Source: Bugulina stolonifera (taxonomy: Eukaryota; Bryozoa; Gymnolaemata; Cheilostomatida; Bugulidae). From it: a stretch of 64,000 nucleotides of DNA. The notes beneath the pieces are model-generated. The model made no database searches. It was not told the DNA's origin and saw only the letters and a program-made list of their open reading frames with translations. Both the position numbers and the translations under genes were made by a program. Shown here piece after piece: positions 10,834-22,429 of this stretch (within the stretch, counting starts at the first letter, position 1; the number at the start of each line of letters is the position of its first letter). The stretch spans positions 5,674,850-5,738,849 of the forward strand of contig OW285197.1 in assembly GCA_935421135.1 (NCBI GenBank). Reading direction: 5' to 3'.

Positions 10834-13800
10834 CTATATCAGCTGCCCGTATAACTCGTAGGCACCGTCGCACACGTGTTCATTCTCTTCTATAGGTCGG
10901 TTCAATTTTAGTTTAATATATCTGCCTGTGGAGTTCTCAGAACAGTCAAGCATGTATATTCGGTTTCGTACATCTGCTGCTCCAGATGAAGCATTGCATA
11001 AGAATGCACGTCCATCTCTGGTTTCTGAAACCTCCGCCGTCAGATTATTCATCTGCTGAGCTGCAACCAAAACCCAAATAATGTGAATGTTGTTTGAAAG
11101 TCAGCACATCAGGGAAACAAAACTTAACATTGTATCTGTTCAAACAAATATATATTTGTTAATTTTCACCAAACAACAAAATTCCTCGCCACTAAGCATG
11201 CTTGCGGAATTTTATGAATTTTAAATACTGAAACATTGAAACACTGATGCTTACCACAATAAGTGTAATTCTCATAAGTTGGTATCCCAAAGTTCATTAG
11301 AATAAGTCTATAGCTTGTTCCAATATCTACGAGATAGTACTGCTCTGGTGTCTAAAAAATGAGAAGAAATTAGTGTCTATTAATATTACAAAATCTTGCT
11401 TACAATATTAAATTAAGGACATAGATGTTGTAGTCTCAGGCTTTTTAACCATTTGAGGCCCAGCCCAAGTCAAAGAGATTGGTCCTGTGGCCCAGCTGTT
11501 TTTTATCACTTGAGAATTGATGCAACATACATAAACAAAAACCTATGCTGTGTTTCAACAAATTAAGCTAGGAGATTATGGTTGGACTCATATGAAAGCT
11601 AAAAAGATTTTGCATCTTGATCTGATATTTATTTAATGTTTTGCTTTGCACATCAATTGAAATTATTCATTGGGCATTAGATCAGTACTCGGTGCCATGC
11701 TAACCCTTCACTACCGTGTCTTCCAACGATACATTATTTTTAATGAGGATGTGGTTGAGGGTGTCTGCTATCAAACAGTGTAAGGATTAAGCCTCTATCT
11801 GCCATAGAACTGATTTTATTGAGTAAAAATGATGAAATCGTAAGATTCATCGCGTGCATAAATGTGCATAAATTTGTCGATGCTGTTGAACACTAACCAT
11901 AATCTGTCAATATTATTGTACATGTATTCTAGCATGTACTCGCATGCTTACTTTATGAAACAAGGCTTACTATCGTAATCAGCAAAATATATGGTACACA
12001 GTGGTGCATTGCATGCCAAAAAACAAGCTAAGACTGTGTAGCTGGATAGTAGAAAACTAGAATACTAAATGCAGCTAACCTTTTGCGCTAGTATTGAGAA
12101 TTCTTGTAAGATGAATTGCTAAATCATGACACAATAAAGTTTAAGGCACTCGGAAGGTGTGGCTACAGACTTTCGTCGCTGCTACTGGCCAAATTTTCAA
12201 AACAACGGTGCCATGAGATAAGTTTCAGTAACACAATCTAAACATTTGCGCTAGTACTGGGATATCACCTAAGTTTGCTGGCAAAGTCATGCTTCAATGA
12301 AGTGGAAGATGTGTGGAAAGTGTGGCTACATTAGCTGCTATTGGGCAAAGTTTCAAAACAACAGTGCATTAAATAAAGCCATAAGTTTAAGTTACACACT
12401 AGTGTATCCCGCTTATATGCAGAATTGGGCCTCAAAAGGTTTTAATATAACCTCATTGATATCATGCTAGTTCTGCTAGAATGCATGCAATGCATGTTAC
12501 AATATTTGCTATAAAGTTCAGAATATCTCAAGTGTGGGAACACATGCAGATATTTTTCTAACTCACCTGCCCTCTAATTATTGTTCTGCTAACATTGACG
12601 TATTTTTCCTTGTCAATTGGTGCTAAAATGAGAGATTGATGCATTATAATATAATGTCAAGAAATGCAAGTTGAATGTTCAAACCATGGTCAAGTACAAT
12701 GTATAAAATCCAGGTTCAGCATTATTTACATTAAATGTATTATAAAGCTGTATTGGATAACATTTAGTTGGTTATTCCATATAAACTATGAGCTACTGTT
12801 TGGACCAGAAACACAAACCATTACAACATAATGTGGAATTGCGACAAGTCCCAAAGTTGACAGATTTGTTGTTTGAGATAATATTAAGGCGCACACCAAG
12901 ACGTAAAATTGTTCACAAGTTTGTGTTAGGTCCTGAAATATTGAACTGTTAGCACCAAAACATAACTGAAACGGAAACTGGTCATCTTCGTTCATCAAGA
13001 GTTCTATATAGAGACTCGTTTTAGAAAAACCGCCACCTGACCGGAAGCCCATTGACCTGTTGATTAAAGTATTTTATGACTTTGTGCAACAATTACTTAC
13101 TTAATGGTTGATGTTGATGGGCATTTCCTGCAAATATCAAACCAGAGGTTATTGAAATGGTGAGATAAAGAAAATGTGAGATTAGTGTTAACAATGTAAG
13201 ATACATTACGTGATCCAGGTGCCCTAATGTTTACTGCAGTCTCTCAAAGTCTTGCGACATAATTTTCAGATGAGGATGTTACTACAACTTGAAGTTTAGG
13301 TTCTTTATTAAAAGTTTAATCTGGAAATCACATGTATGACCGCTTGACCACTTCTTATGGTCAGCAAAACTTTGAGAACCTATAGTAATCACCATGCTGC
13401 GGACGAGATATGAAAATGAGCTTTTGGGTCACATATATTATTCCGTTTTTGTAGTACACAGTATAAGATATAACGACAATTTTTTACAGTGCATTATAGC
13501 ATATCATATTTTGTTTAGATATACATACTGTATCTGACTTCTATGAAACTTCTCACTAAAAAGAAAATAAAATTGCATTGTTATTGTTGTGCAACATTAT
13601 TATACAGAAATGGCTACTTAAAGGAAGGATATTGAAAATACTATGTAAATATTGGTGCTAATATGTGCAGCTACTCCGTTTGTGAAGTTCAAATTGAAAG
13701 AGCCGTCGGTTAAGCTACACATTGTATCGGATATTTATTTGTAATATACGTACTGAAAAGTTCTCTGCGACTATCCCCTAAAAAGTAAAAAACAGAACTG

Positions 13801-14316
13801 TTATTAATAACGCAATTAGGAAAAATGCAAAAATGTTAATCCCATCAATGAAGCAAAATAGTTGGATTTTTTTAAAAAAAATTTGCATACAAGTAGCCAT
13901 ACATACAGTACCTCGGACTCCATCTTGAACTGCACCTTGGAATGCAAAGAAAATGGTTGCTGAAAGCAAAATTGAAGAGCACTATAATATCCATGTAAAA
14001 CTATCAGACATATTATGCGTGAAGGCCCAATGTCATGGTGGATTATTACCTAACTATAATTACTAAACTTTTTGCTCGATAGTTTGCTTTGTATACCAAT
14101 TGAAAAACATTACTAGGTTCAAAGATAATCTACTTTACAAGCAAGTGCAACTTGTTATAGTCAAGAAATATCTCATTTCTTGACTGCAGTCTATTGTATG
14201 AGCAGAAATACTTTTCTCAATCAGGTAGCTTGCAGATTGTTTCAAATAACAAAATATGCATGCTTTCAGAAAAGGCACTATAACGCTTACTTACCCAAAA
14301 AAAGTATGAGCTGCAT
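10834..14316 (-). CDS. P2: secreted fucolectin-like (FTP / F5-8 type C-like) protein
   Basis: Eight-exon model, complement of 10834-11060, 11255-11351, 12567-12622, 13101-13127, 13529-13555, 13754-13777, 13912-13959 and 14295-14316. The total is 528 nt, or 175 aa, in one frame. The start exon MQLILFL joins ATIFFAFQGAVQDG to make a signal peptide. Three microexons of 24-27 nt then encode a polar linker ending in HQHQPL. The FTP-like core follows: KYVNVSRTII, TPEQYYLVDIGTSYRLILMN, and a last exon with LTAEVSETRDG, MLDCSEN, GRYIKLKL and CDGAYELYG. The YYLVDIG...GRYI...C...ELYG pattern is that of eel fucolectin/tachylectin-4/pentraxin-1 domains. Sequons NVS, NYT, NLT, NAS and NST suggest heavy N-glycosylation. 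Possible poly(A) signal AATAAA (minus strand) at 10640-10645. Lectin activity is inferred, not shown. Confidence 0.75.
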
Positions 14317-14404
14317 ACTTAGCTATATTTCAAATATATGGGTTAGTAACTCAACAATGTGTGCAGACTAAGAGCTTACTGGTTAAAATGTTGTACATCA
14401 TCAT

Positions 14405-14413
14405 ACTTATACC
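14405..14413 (-). promoter_or_regulatory. TATA-like box of P2
   Basis: The minus strand reads GGTATAAGT about 90 bp upstream of the P2 ATG, matching the spacing seen at the other paralogues. Confidence 0.45.
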
Positions 14414-15347
14414 CTCCATTAGTCTGTGCTTGAATGGAGGTACAGCAGTAAGTTCAACATGTCGCTAGTGTCATGTAATCCTAATTACCCCATTTTATTG
14501 AAATGAATCATGGGATTCAAACTACAATAGTACTGATTAACTCTATTTCTATGACATTACGTAGCATTCATATGGGTTAGGGCATAGCCTTTCTATTTCT
14601 CAATAGCAGCATTCCGTTTGTCTACATTAAATGTAGCATCAACTAAAACAGCCATACAGTGTGTAATACAGGATTACACAATACCAGACTATGTGACACA
14701 TACATGAATGAGCAAATTATTATTCCGCTAGCTTTATCAAGCAAATGTACAGTGCACAAACAATTGCAGAAGAAATATTGTATAAAAGAGGCTGTTGTAT
14801 ACATGAAATTCATCATTTGTTGACCAATGTACTGGTTGCACGCAAAGGGATCTATAAATAATGCGCTTGTTTACCAATATCAATGCGTACAAACATATTA
14901 AAATGTTAAATATTGTAGTGGTTGGGATAACACTATAATTAGACATAACCATCTCGTATTGCATTGCATTGTCATGAACAATTCATTAAGTAAAGAGGTT
15001 ATAACATGTGGTTTATGTACATGTATATATTCAATGCAGCATCTCTTATTTGGGTTTGTTGCATTTGTGCTACTATAAGAGAGTTGTGTCCTTTTGCCCA
15101 AGCTTGACTCATTAGCACAATTCTATGCTGCTTCAAACGCAACTTTGTTATGAAGACTAAACTGTGTGCTTTTTGTCTTATAGAGAAATTTGTTGAATTC
15201 AAGCTGTTTGCATAGAAAGAGTACAGTAGTGAACAGATGATTTCACAGTGGTTACTAATATAGCAGTAGGATAACTTGTGCAATTTTTTGAATTTTTCTG
15301 GGCCTACCTTTTGCTGGCAATAACTAGCTGCCTTTATTGGTAGGTCC
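14414..15347. repeat. Spacer between P2 and P3 with dispersed-repeat copy 2
   Basis: The interval contains, at about 14988-15155, the second copy of the repeat seen at 1-165. The rest is AT-rich with chance open frames only. Confidence 0.5.
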
Positions 15348-15530
15348 TAGGCCTGCAACGATTCACAAAATACTGTTTCGATTTTTTCGATTCGATACTT
15401 CATTGCGCAAAATTAAAAGAAAATACACTAGTGAGGTCAATCAGACCAATAACAGTATCTCACAATTTTACTGAAATAATGTAACTATGTAGTACAACAA
15501 TAGGTAAGTGTGTTACAAATTGTTAAATAT
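15348..15530. mobile_element. hAT-like MITE fragment
   Basis: It begins TAGGCCTGCAACGATTCAC and continues with 'aaatacactagtgaggtcaa' and 'acagtatctcacaattttac'. It matches one end of the element at 5268-6013 in inverted orientation and the copy at 63748-64000. The other terminus is missing. Confidence 0.6.
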
Positions 15531-15736
15531 TATGAATGGAACAATGTCAACTATATAATAATGTACATGTCTGCAGCATTAACTATCATCGGTATAACAG
15601 AACTACATGTACGTATATAATAATCTGTTTAGTTGATACTGAGTTGGGAGCCTATGGGTAAATGATAATTTTACAAGAGCTTCCGGAGTTGGACAAGTGT
15701 GGTAGTACATGTACTGTAGATGTTCTGTTATTTGAG

Positions 15737-18286
15737 TTAGCGTCCATATGCTGTTACCTCACCGAGACATGGTAGCTCATTTTTATTTATCTGGATATCA
15801 CTATTTGTTTTTATTTTTACAACTTGTCCTTTTAGTCTCTTGCAGCAATGAAAGACTACTGTGTCACTTTCATCACGTGTTGTTCCTGACGTAGAATAAC
15901 ATGGTGCTTCGGGCCCATACCCTGTTTCCGAAACTACTGCCGTTAAGTTTCCAAATTGCTTGTCTAAAACATGTACACGTATTTAAAGATGAATCTTGGT
16001 TCGAATATATAGAAGAATTGTCTGTTTGAAAAGAGAACGTCAAAATAATCTACATGAATATCAATTTTTACTAATGATGTTAGATTTAGCCTTGAGATGA
16101 ATCGTAAACAACATGCATGCACATGTACATTGTAGATGTAGATGCTCACCACAATTATCAAAGGTGTCCATTTTCCGAAATATCACAATTGCCACCTCAT
16201 AACTTGCCCCAAGATTAGTGTAATAACTCTGTTCTACCACCTGGAAAACATGAATGAATCAGAGTATATAAGCATATTCGATATTGCACATGCAAACTTG
16301 ACTAATGGCTATCTGCTGCAGTAACATTTTTTTTATTCTATAAAACACTGCTGCCTAGAATGCTGCCTGATAATAATATTTATTGTATACAAGGGGATTT
16401 CCCTTCAGATCAAGCATTAATCACACTTGAACTATTTAACTGTGTTTATATGTGAAAATCAGTCTCTCCAGGTACAGTTTCCAAATATGTCCAATAACAT
16501 GATGAACTAGACCCTTTTCTAGCTATTATTTGGTACGGCTTAAAGGGGTATCATTCAGATGTGAAAAGTTTTATATAGCATTACATAGCATTATTTCATA
16601 CTAAATTTACAATAATGTAGCAAGCAAATGTGCTATGTAATGGTGTATTATGCATTTTTTGTACTATATTTACGTGTATGCCTATAACTAGGCAGGCATC
16701 TAATTTCAAAATTCAATCTAAGCAATGCCATACGGTGATCTTGCTAAAATACACATATTTTGTGGCAACCCCAACAATGTGGTAGTATTTATCTTATTCT
16801 CACCAATTCTCCATTTGTTGTTCGTCCCACAGAACTTTGTGCCATATGACCAGAATCTAAAATAAATTGCTTTTGCAATATTCAAGGTAAAAAAACTGTG
16901 TCACCCATAAAAGTATGAGAAATGATGGTATCAAGTATGTGGTTAAGGTTCAACACTATATAAACATTAGCATTATAAAATGGTATCTGATTGCTATTAA
17001 CAGTAATACATTGTATATATTTTGTAGTTGCATCAGCTCTTATGGTTGAAATGGCTGTCGTTTGTTCTGTATAGTAGTTAATGCGAATGTTGCATCAAGA
17101 TCATCATATCATACATGTATTTCAATAAGGAGAGTCCATTATGGTATATAGAGATACAGCTGAGCTTTATGACAATCTATCCGTCCAACAGTACATTATC
17201 AGATTAAAACATTAGTTCACCTAATCAAAGAGATGGGTGCAAAAAAAATTGACGAAACTCGTTGAAGCATGAACCTCTGCTCACTGGTGCTAAGATAATT
17301 TTTGTTTCATGTACGTACATTGTACTTCATTTGTAACAACACTATTGTATTCCTAAAGTCAGCTCAAAGTTGAGATATATTGAACAGTTAATATTCAAGA
17401 AGAACTACGTGTACAACCAAAGCTAGCAATGTCCACACCACTGGATTTCTGGTGCATCATTTTATAATCCACCAAACCCCACATGCAAGTGCACAATCCT
17501 ACTTAGCATGTGTGACATTATTTGTTTGTGTGCTTACTAGTTGGAGGGAGTTGTGAGATTGATGAAATCCACTGGTGAAGTTTGCCACAGTTAGCTCGAA
17601 ATTCTTGCAGTAAATCATCTAAAATTAGAGAAAATATATTAAACCATCTATGGATCTACATTTTGCAATAAGCTTTACTTACTTAATCTGCACTACAAAA
17701 TTATATTGCACTGTTACACTGATTCTTGGCATACATGTACATAGTGTAAATGTTGGTAGTCAAAAATGCTGGTTTGTCTTTAGCTAGCAGAGTAGGAATA
17801 TATGTATTAATACATGTAGCTGTTGGCTAGTGCATGCGTCATCTTGAACCCATTTAGCTGATTAACTGATAAACTTGGCAGTTGGGTGAACCAAATACAA
17901 TACGTACCTTCGACTCCAAAGAAACTGGTTGCTAAAAATAAAATGAAGCAGCACTATTGTAATGTTTATATAGAATTGAAGCAGGCATACCAGCATAATT
18001 ATGGTGATAATTTGATTGTGATTGATTATATATCTTGAGATCAATGTTCTTTTTATATGGCAATCGAAAATCTTACTAGCATGAGATTGTACCTAAGTTA
18101 AACTAGTTAATAATTATATATTATTCTAATTCATAACAGAAATCAGATTGGTTTGATTTCAGCAGAATCAGGCTTGTTTTCTCAGATGAGAAAGTCTACC
18201 AATTTATTCAAAATAGACATAGATGTGATTTTAACTGATCAATTTATGCACAATGCTTACTTACCCAATAGCACGTAGATAAGCAT
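15737..18286 (-). CDS. P3: secreted fucolectin-like (FTP / F5-8 type C-like) protein
   Basis: Six-exon model, complement of 15737-15963, 16150-16240, 16804-16856, 17538-17618, 17908-17931 and 18265-18286. The total is 498 nt, or 165 aa, in one frame with GT-AG introns. MLIYVLL joined to ATSFFGVE forms the signal peptide; the 24-nt second exon differs from that of P1 at one base. An 81-nt exon unique to this paralogue encodes DDLLQEFRANCGKLHQWISS, a possible short helix with an extra cysteine. The FTP-like part has VVEQSYYTNLGASYEVAIVI, then FGNLTAVVSETGYG, VFHCCKRLKGQVVKIK and a last Cys before EVTAYGR. It has an unusual CC pair. Function as a secreted lectin is inferred from the fold pattern and neighbours. 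The intron at 16241-16803 holds a dispersed repeat. Confidence 0.75.
16268..16490. repeat. Dispersed repeat family S, copy 1
   Basis: Diverged copy of a segment also found at 24185-24400 and, inverted, at about 60440-60650. Shared landmarks are 'cgatattgcac', 'taataatatttattg', a block like 'caaggggatttcccttc' and 'tcaagcattaatca'. It sits within an intron of P3. No coding potential. Confidence 0.5.
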
Positions 18287-18381
18287 CTTAGTTTGTACTT
18301 AATTGCTGAAGTTAACAGTGACAACGTGTAAAAGCTGAAGGTTAGCTGGTAAATATTGCACACAGCACCACTTACTTATCT

Positions 18382-18390
18382 ATTATAACC
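18382..18390 (-). promoter_or_regulatory. TATA-like box of P3
   Basis: The minus strand reads GGTTATAAT about 96 bp upstream of the P3 ATG. It is a weaker match than in other paralogues, supported mainly by the conserved spacing. Confidence 0.35.
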
Positions 18391-18539
18391 ATTAGTTGAC
18401 TGCACTAGAAAGTATCAATCATGACAAATGCATCATCAAAATGTTCTTCACGCCTCTTATCAATGGAATGTTATGCAAGCTACTATCACACAACATAGTA
18501 GCTCCAGTTCCATTACGTTACTTAGTGTATAGTAAAGAG

Positions 18540-18860
18540 ATATCAGATCACAATTAAAAGAGGGGCAACTGAACTTCCCCAGACAGTGAAGCACACCAAG
18601 GTAAAAGTCATGTATGCAGAATTACTTAGCAATTAATCACAAGGTTTGAGGTCAGCTGAAATTTTAGTACAGAGACTTTGAAAGGCGATTTTGGTTATTA
18701 GAATTGTTGCAAACATGAAGTAATATATGTGGACTGGATGATAGGCAATGTAAAACAATGACATTACATTGTATGTTTGGGATGGGGGAACTGATTTTCC
18801 CGCGATCTTTCAACACAATTAAACATACACAATTACTTAGAGAGTTGATCACGTCATGGT
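18540..18860. repeat. Family R repeat, two adjacent diverged copies
   Basis: Two cores (GGGGCAACTGAACTTCCCC near 18563 and GGGGGAACTGATTTTCCC near 18783) are each followed by the diverged 'cacacaattact' type block. These are the same family as at 7230-8830. Confidence 0.45.
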
Positions 18861-18959
18861 CTGAGGTCAGAATGAATTAGATGTATCAGCAGTTAAGCAG
18901 AAAAAGTGTTTTCACGACTTAAATTTCAGGCACAGGTCGACTTGAGATGGTATTTCTCG

Positions 18960-19140
18960 ATACACAGCCATCACAGAGCTGTAAACACACCAGCTTGAAT
19001 CAAAAGCAAAATCCCCATTTCCGTGTGAAAAATCCAGGTGCGCTGATGAGCTAGAGATGGTTCTCTCCTAACATGCAAAATCCCAGGCCAATTACATAGC
19101 CATTTGGATTTTTACTTATTTGCGACCAGGTCGATCCAAG
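18960..19140. repeat. Inverted-pair repeat, left copy
   Basis: About 180 bp that matches the reverse complement of about 22225-22410. Shared landmarks are 'aaaagcaaaatcc', 'gatgagctag', 'caggccaat' and 'tatttgcgacc'. Together they flank about 3 kb of repeat-rich DNA. No open frame lies within. Confidence 0.5.
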
Positions 19141-19196
19141 AGGGCGAGAAGATACTAAAAGATCTTTTACATTGGTACAAGTTAAAAAGCTTGTAA

Positions 19197-20050
19197 TTGC
19201 TAACCGTAAATAAGCACAAAATCATGCAGATATACACTCAGGGGGTTTGGCCACTTTTTATATACAATGTATATGATATATTTTTAAGCAAGGAATTTAT
19301 TTTTCAGCAGTCAGAGACTTGTTTCAAATCCATGATAATACCAGTCCCTAGCACAGTGAACAGAACATGCTACCACTACTGCACCAGCTCAGCAACCTTA
19401 ACGAAGCTTCACCAGTGAGCAGTAGGCATGCTCTGAGCAAACTTTACACGAGGCACCTCTTTTATTGCTCTACCTGCATACCAGCCAACGTCAGACCTAA
19501 GCCTTTGGAGCCAAAGTTCATTCCACCTGAAGAAATAAGCAAGTACGGCCGTGGTCAAGCTGACGCCGCCCTCAGCACCTTGTGCCTTGTAAAAAGTGTA
19601 AGTCGCCATTGGAGCGACTGGGCAGTCCTAAGAGAAAGAATCCAACGACAGACCCACAAAAGGAAGGCCAAGACCCTCTTCTTTCTATCTCACATTCAGA
19701 CAAGTTGACCCGCCAGTTACCAGCAGCCCTGTGGAATGTTTACAGGAACACTCTCCTCCTACTGCAGAATTTTCTAGAGAGACAGAGAAACTCTGTGCAA
19801 CTATAAACAATCGCATTGGGCGACCTCGACATCAGATCAATGCACACGTTACAACAGAAACTTCTGCATGCCCGGTCCAAGAACCGATTAGCCCTAGCCA
19901 AAGAAACAGAAGCCGTACAGGAATTTCCCTTCACCAGCGGCTGACGCAGCAGATACTTTGACTTACACAGGGAATCCGGAGCCAAAGATCGGGCTGTGTG
20001 GCGAGGCGGGACATTTCAACATAACTTCAGCATCCGCTGGTCTGACTCAT
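19197..20050 (+). other. SINE fragment and coding-like, frame-broken island
   Basis: A partial copy of the 1582-1735 SINE lies at 19287-19400. From about 19400 to 19960, open frames of 66-113 codons overlap in several frames of both strands, and base composition is less AT-rich than the flanks. The plus-strand frames include stretches such as PRPKPLEPKF-like proline/lysine sequence and IGRPRHQIN, but no single frame is continuous and I recognise no domain. It could be a decayed transposon or pseudogene; function is unassigned. Confidence 0.3.
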
Positions 20051-20835
20051 ACTCCCATATTATACTCATGTGCTTACTCTGCCGTGTGTGCATATAATAG
20101 TCATACTTGTGAATCATTTGTTTAAATTATGTCATTTCTGGATTGCTGGTTGTAAAAAACTTAATACTCTGTGTATAGCCTACTTTTGTACCTGTTAATA
20201 TGGGGTGGAGGTCTCAGAATTAATTGCAATTAATCAGAAATATAAATTGACTAAATATCCATTTATATTGTGGTGAGATGGGACATTTCAAAATATAGCC
20301 TCAGCCTCCGCTGGTCTGACATTTAATGCACACTAGTGCCCGGTAGTTGTCTCTCTCAACTCATACTCACACAATTATTCTTGTACTTAGCCTGTCATGT
20401 ATTCATGTACTCATACTTACGTGTATGATTGTACATGTATAATCCATTTATATTACGCAATTATAAGATGTACATGTAGGTGGCTGAGTAGTCTAGTGCT
20501 AGTCACTCTGGTTTTGCAGCAATGACGCAAGTTATCTGCAAGGACGTGGGTTCGGGTCCCACCAATGACCTGGAGGTTTTCGTCCCGAAGAAGGTTTTCC
20601 CTTTGTGCCATATCAAACTATTATAATAATATCCAGCTCTAGGAGCCGTAGTGGTTCCTAGACTAGCTCTGCTATTGGGCAGCCATGTTAAAGAATTGCA
20701 TTTAGCGCCACGGATATTATTATTGTGATTATAATTCCTGGATTACTGGTTGTAACTTACTTAATACCCCATGTATAGCCTATCTTTTATACCTACATGT
20801 ATGTAATGGGGCCAAGGTCTTAGAATTAGTTGCCA
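19995..20835. repeat. Imperfect tandem duplication with nested tRNA-derived SINE
   Basis: Sequence at 19995-20233 (from 'gggacatttcaa' to 'gtctcagaatta') recurs at 20270-20480 continuing at 20731-20835. The second copy is split by a plus-strand SINE at about 20475-20728. That SINE has an A-box-like GGCTGAGTAGTCTAGTGC and B-box-like GGTTCGGGTCCC with a long variable region, suggesting a Ser/Leu-type tRNA origin. It ends in a 'ggatattattattgtg' tail. The SINE arrived after the duplication. Confidence 0.6.
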
Positions 20836-20858
20836 TCATTATAAGCATATTTTGTACA

Positions 20859-21056
20859 TGGCCGACCTTAAACAGGTCAGCCGGCAACTATTTATCCACC
20901 ATCTTGTTGTGCAATTTCCAGATGATGCTACATCGTCGTTTTAACTGGAGGTTTTCACTGGAAACGCAACTATTATACAAAGTGTGCGCTTTCTCATTGT
21001 GAATCAATTGACGCTTGGACTCCAATAAAGACACATCTAAATGCAGAGCTACTACA
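20859..21056 (+). mobile_element. LTR-like fragment, copy 1
   Basis: It begins TGGCCGACCTTA and ends ACTACA. Inside are CATTGTGAATCAATTG and the poly(A)-signal-like AATAAAG. It aligns with 43102-43379 at both ends and in the interior, as expected for two copies of one LTR. No internal retroviral genes or matching flanking duplication were found, so it is probably a degraded solo LTR. Confidence 0.45.
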
Positions 21057-21639
21057 GAGTTTTGTTGCATAGCTAAGCTAGTTCCAGTTTTCTCTCCCAC
21101 TGGATCTTGAAGCCCAAACTTTCTACTCAGATTGAACATACTTTTTCTCAATAGTTATTCTAAGCATTGACTTGAACCCTATGGGTCGTACTCGATAACC
21201 ACCATACAAGAACTGCTCACTCTATATGTAATTGGGAAGAAAGCCTTGCACCACTCAGAGACTCTTCCCACACCCTTACCATCTTACTCATGTGCCCAAT
21301 ACATTATAATATTTGTCTCCTCTTGCCGCAACAACAGTAGAAAACTACATGACTGTACTACCGTCAAAAGTTTTTAACAAGATGTTTTTTACTTTGTCTT
21401 CCTTCTGCATTCTCATGATATTTTTGACTGCAAAAGTAAAATTTAGTTTTTCTACACTTTGATTGACATGATCCTGTTAATTAAAATAATCCAACAAGTT
21501 AGAATTATCTACACTTTCTGCAGTTTCGGATTTTGGAAAAGAAAATACGTGTATAACTTACATTGCGTTGCCATTGCGTTTAAACGAGGTTAATAACAGT
21601 CTCTTGTCAAACAGTGTTATAGTGTCAGTAAGACAGTAA

Positions 21640-22000
21640 TTTCCATTGGAAATGGGAGAACTGAATCTCCCCAACATGTTATGCACAAACAAGTATTAAT
21701 GTGTCATGATAGTGAAATATTATTCTGCATAGTCTCAGACAAAGACATCACATCCCATTGTCAACACTTGCCAGCTTAGTGATAGAGGCATTGAGCACAT
21801 AAGGCAATAGGATTGGAAGGGGTAAAAAGCGAAACGTAAAACGTTGAGATGGGGAAACATTGGTTTCCCAGGGTTTTGAATGCAACTAACTATACAGATT
21901 TCTTTAGACACTTAATCGCATGGCGTGATGTAAGAACACAATATTGTTAAACAGGAAGTTTATAAAAAATTACATCATAATCTCTTAGTATTATTCCTAA
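21640..22000. repeat. Family R repeat copies
   Basis: Two cores with GGGAGAACTGAATCTCCCC and GGGGAAACATTGGTTTCCC, each followed by diverged 'aacaa..tat.cag' blocks, then an end with 'ttattcctaatccatcac'. Non-coding. Confidence 0.4.
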
Positions 22001-22224
22001 TCCATCACCCGTATTGTGAGAAGATTCTCAGCCTGCCAAAGCAAGTAACAGAAGTGATGACAAAGAAAAGCAGAGTGTAACGTTTTTTGCTCTTTGCAAA
22101 CTAACATAATTATTATAATAAACAGGCTATTTGGTATAATACCTGTGTATTCAAGGCGGCCTCTCTTACTCAGTTTTGCTGTGTCAGTCTGACATTTAGG
22201 TGTCTTCGCGATCTCTTGAACGAA

Positions 22225-22410
22225 CCAGGGTCGCAAATAAAAATTAAAAGATGGCTGTCCGACCCAGGTCAGAAGGGCTATTGGCCTAGGATTTGGCTTG
22301 GCCGGACAAAAACATCCCTAGCTCATCGGCACACATAATTTCTTTGCGCTAAAATGAGGATTTTGCTTTTGACCCAGGCCGGTGTGTTCGCGACCCTGTG
22401 ACAGATGTGT
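22225..22410. repeat. Inverted-pair repeat, right copy
   Basis: Reverse-complement counterpart of 18960-19140. It carries GACCCAGG and CGCGACCC blocks. Age cannot be judged without alignment. Confidence 0.5.
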
Positions 22411-22429
22411 GCCGGAAAATATTTTCGTA

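Noticed and set aside
12786..13052. 88-codon minus-strand frame within a P2 intron
   Set aside because: No family resemblance to FTP exons, no need for it in the P2 frame, and flanking P2 exons join in phase without it.
19367..19961. Intact transposase or DNA-binding gene
   Set aside because: Coding-like texture is spread over several frames without a continuous reading frame or recognisable motif; kept only as a possible remnant.
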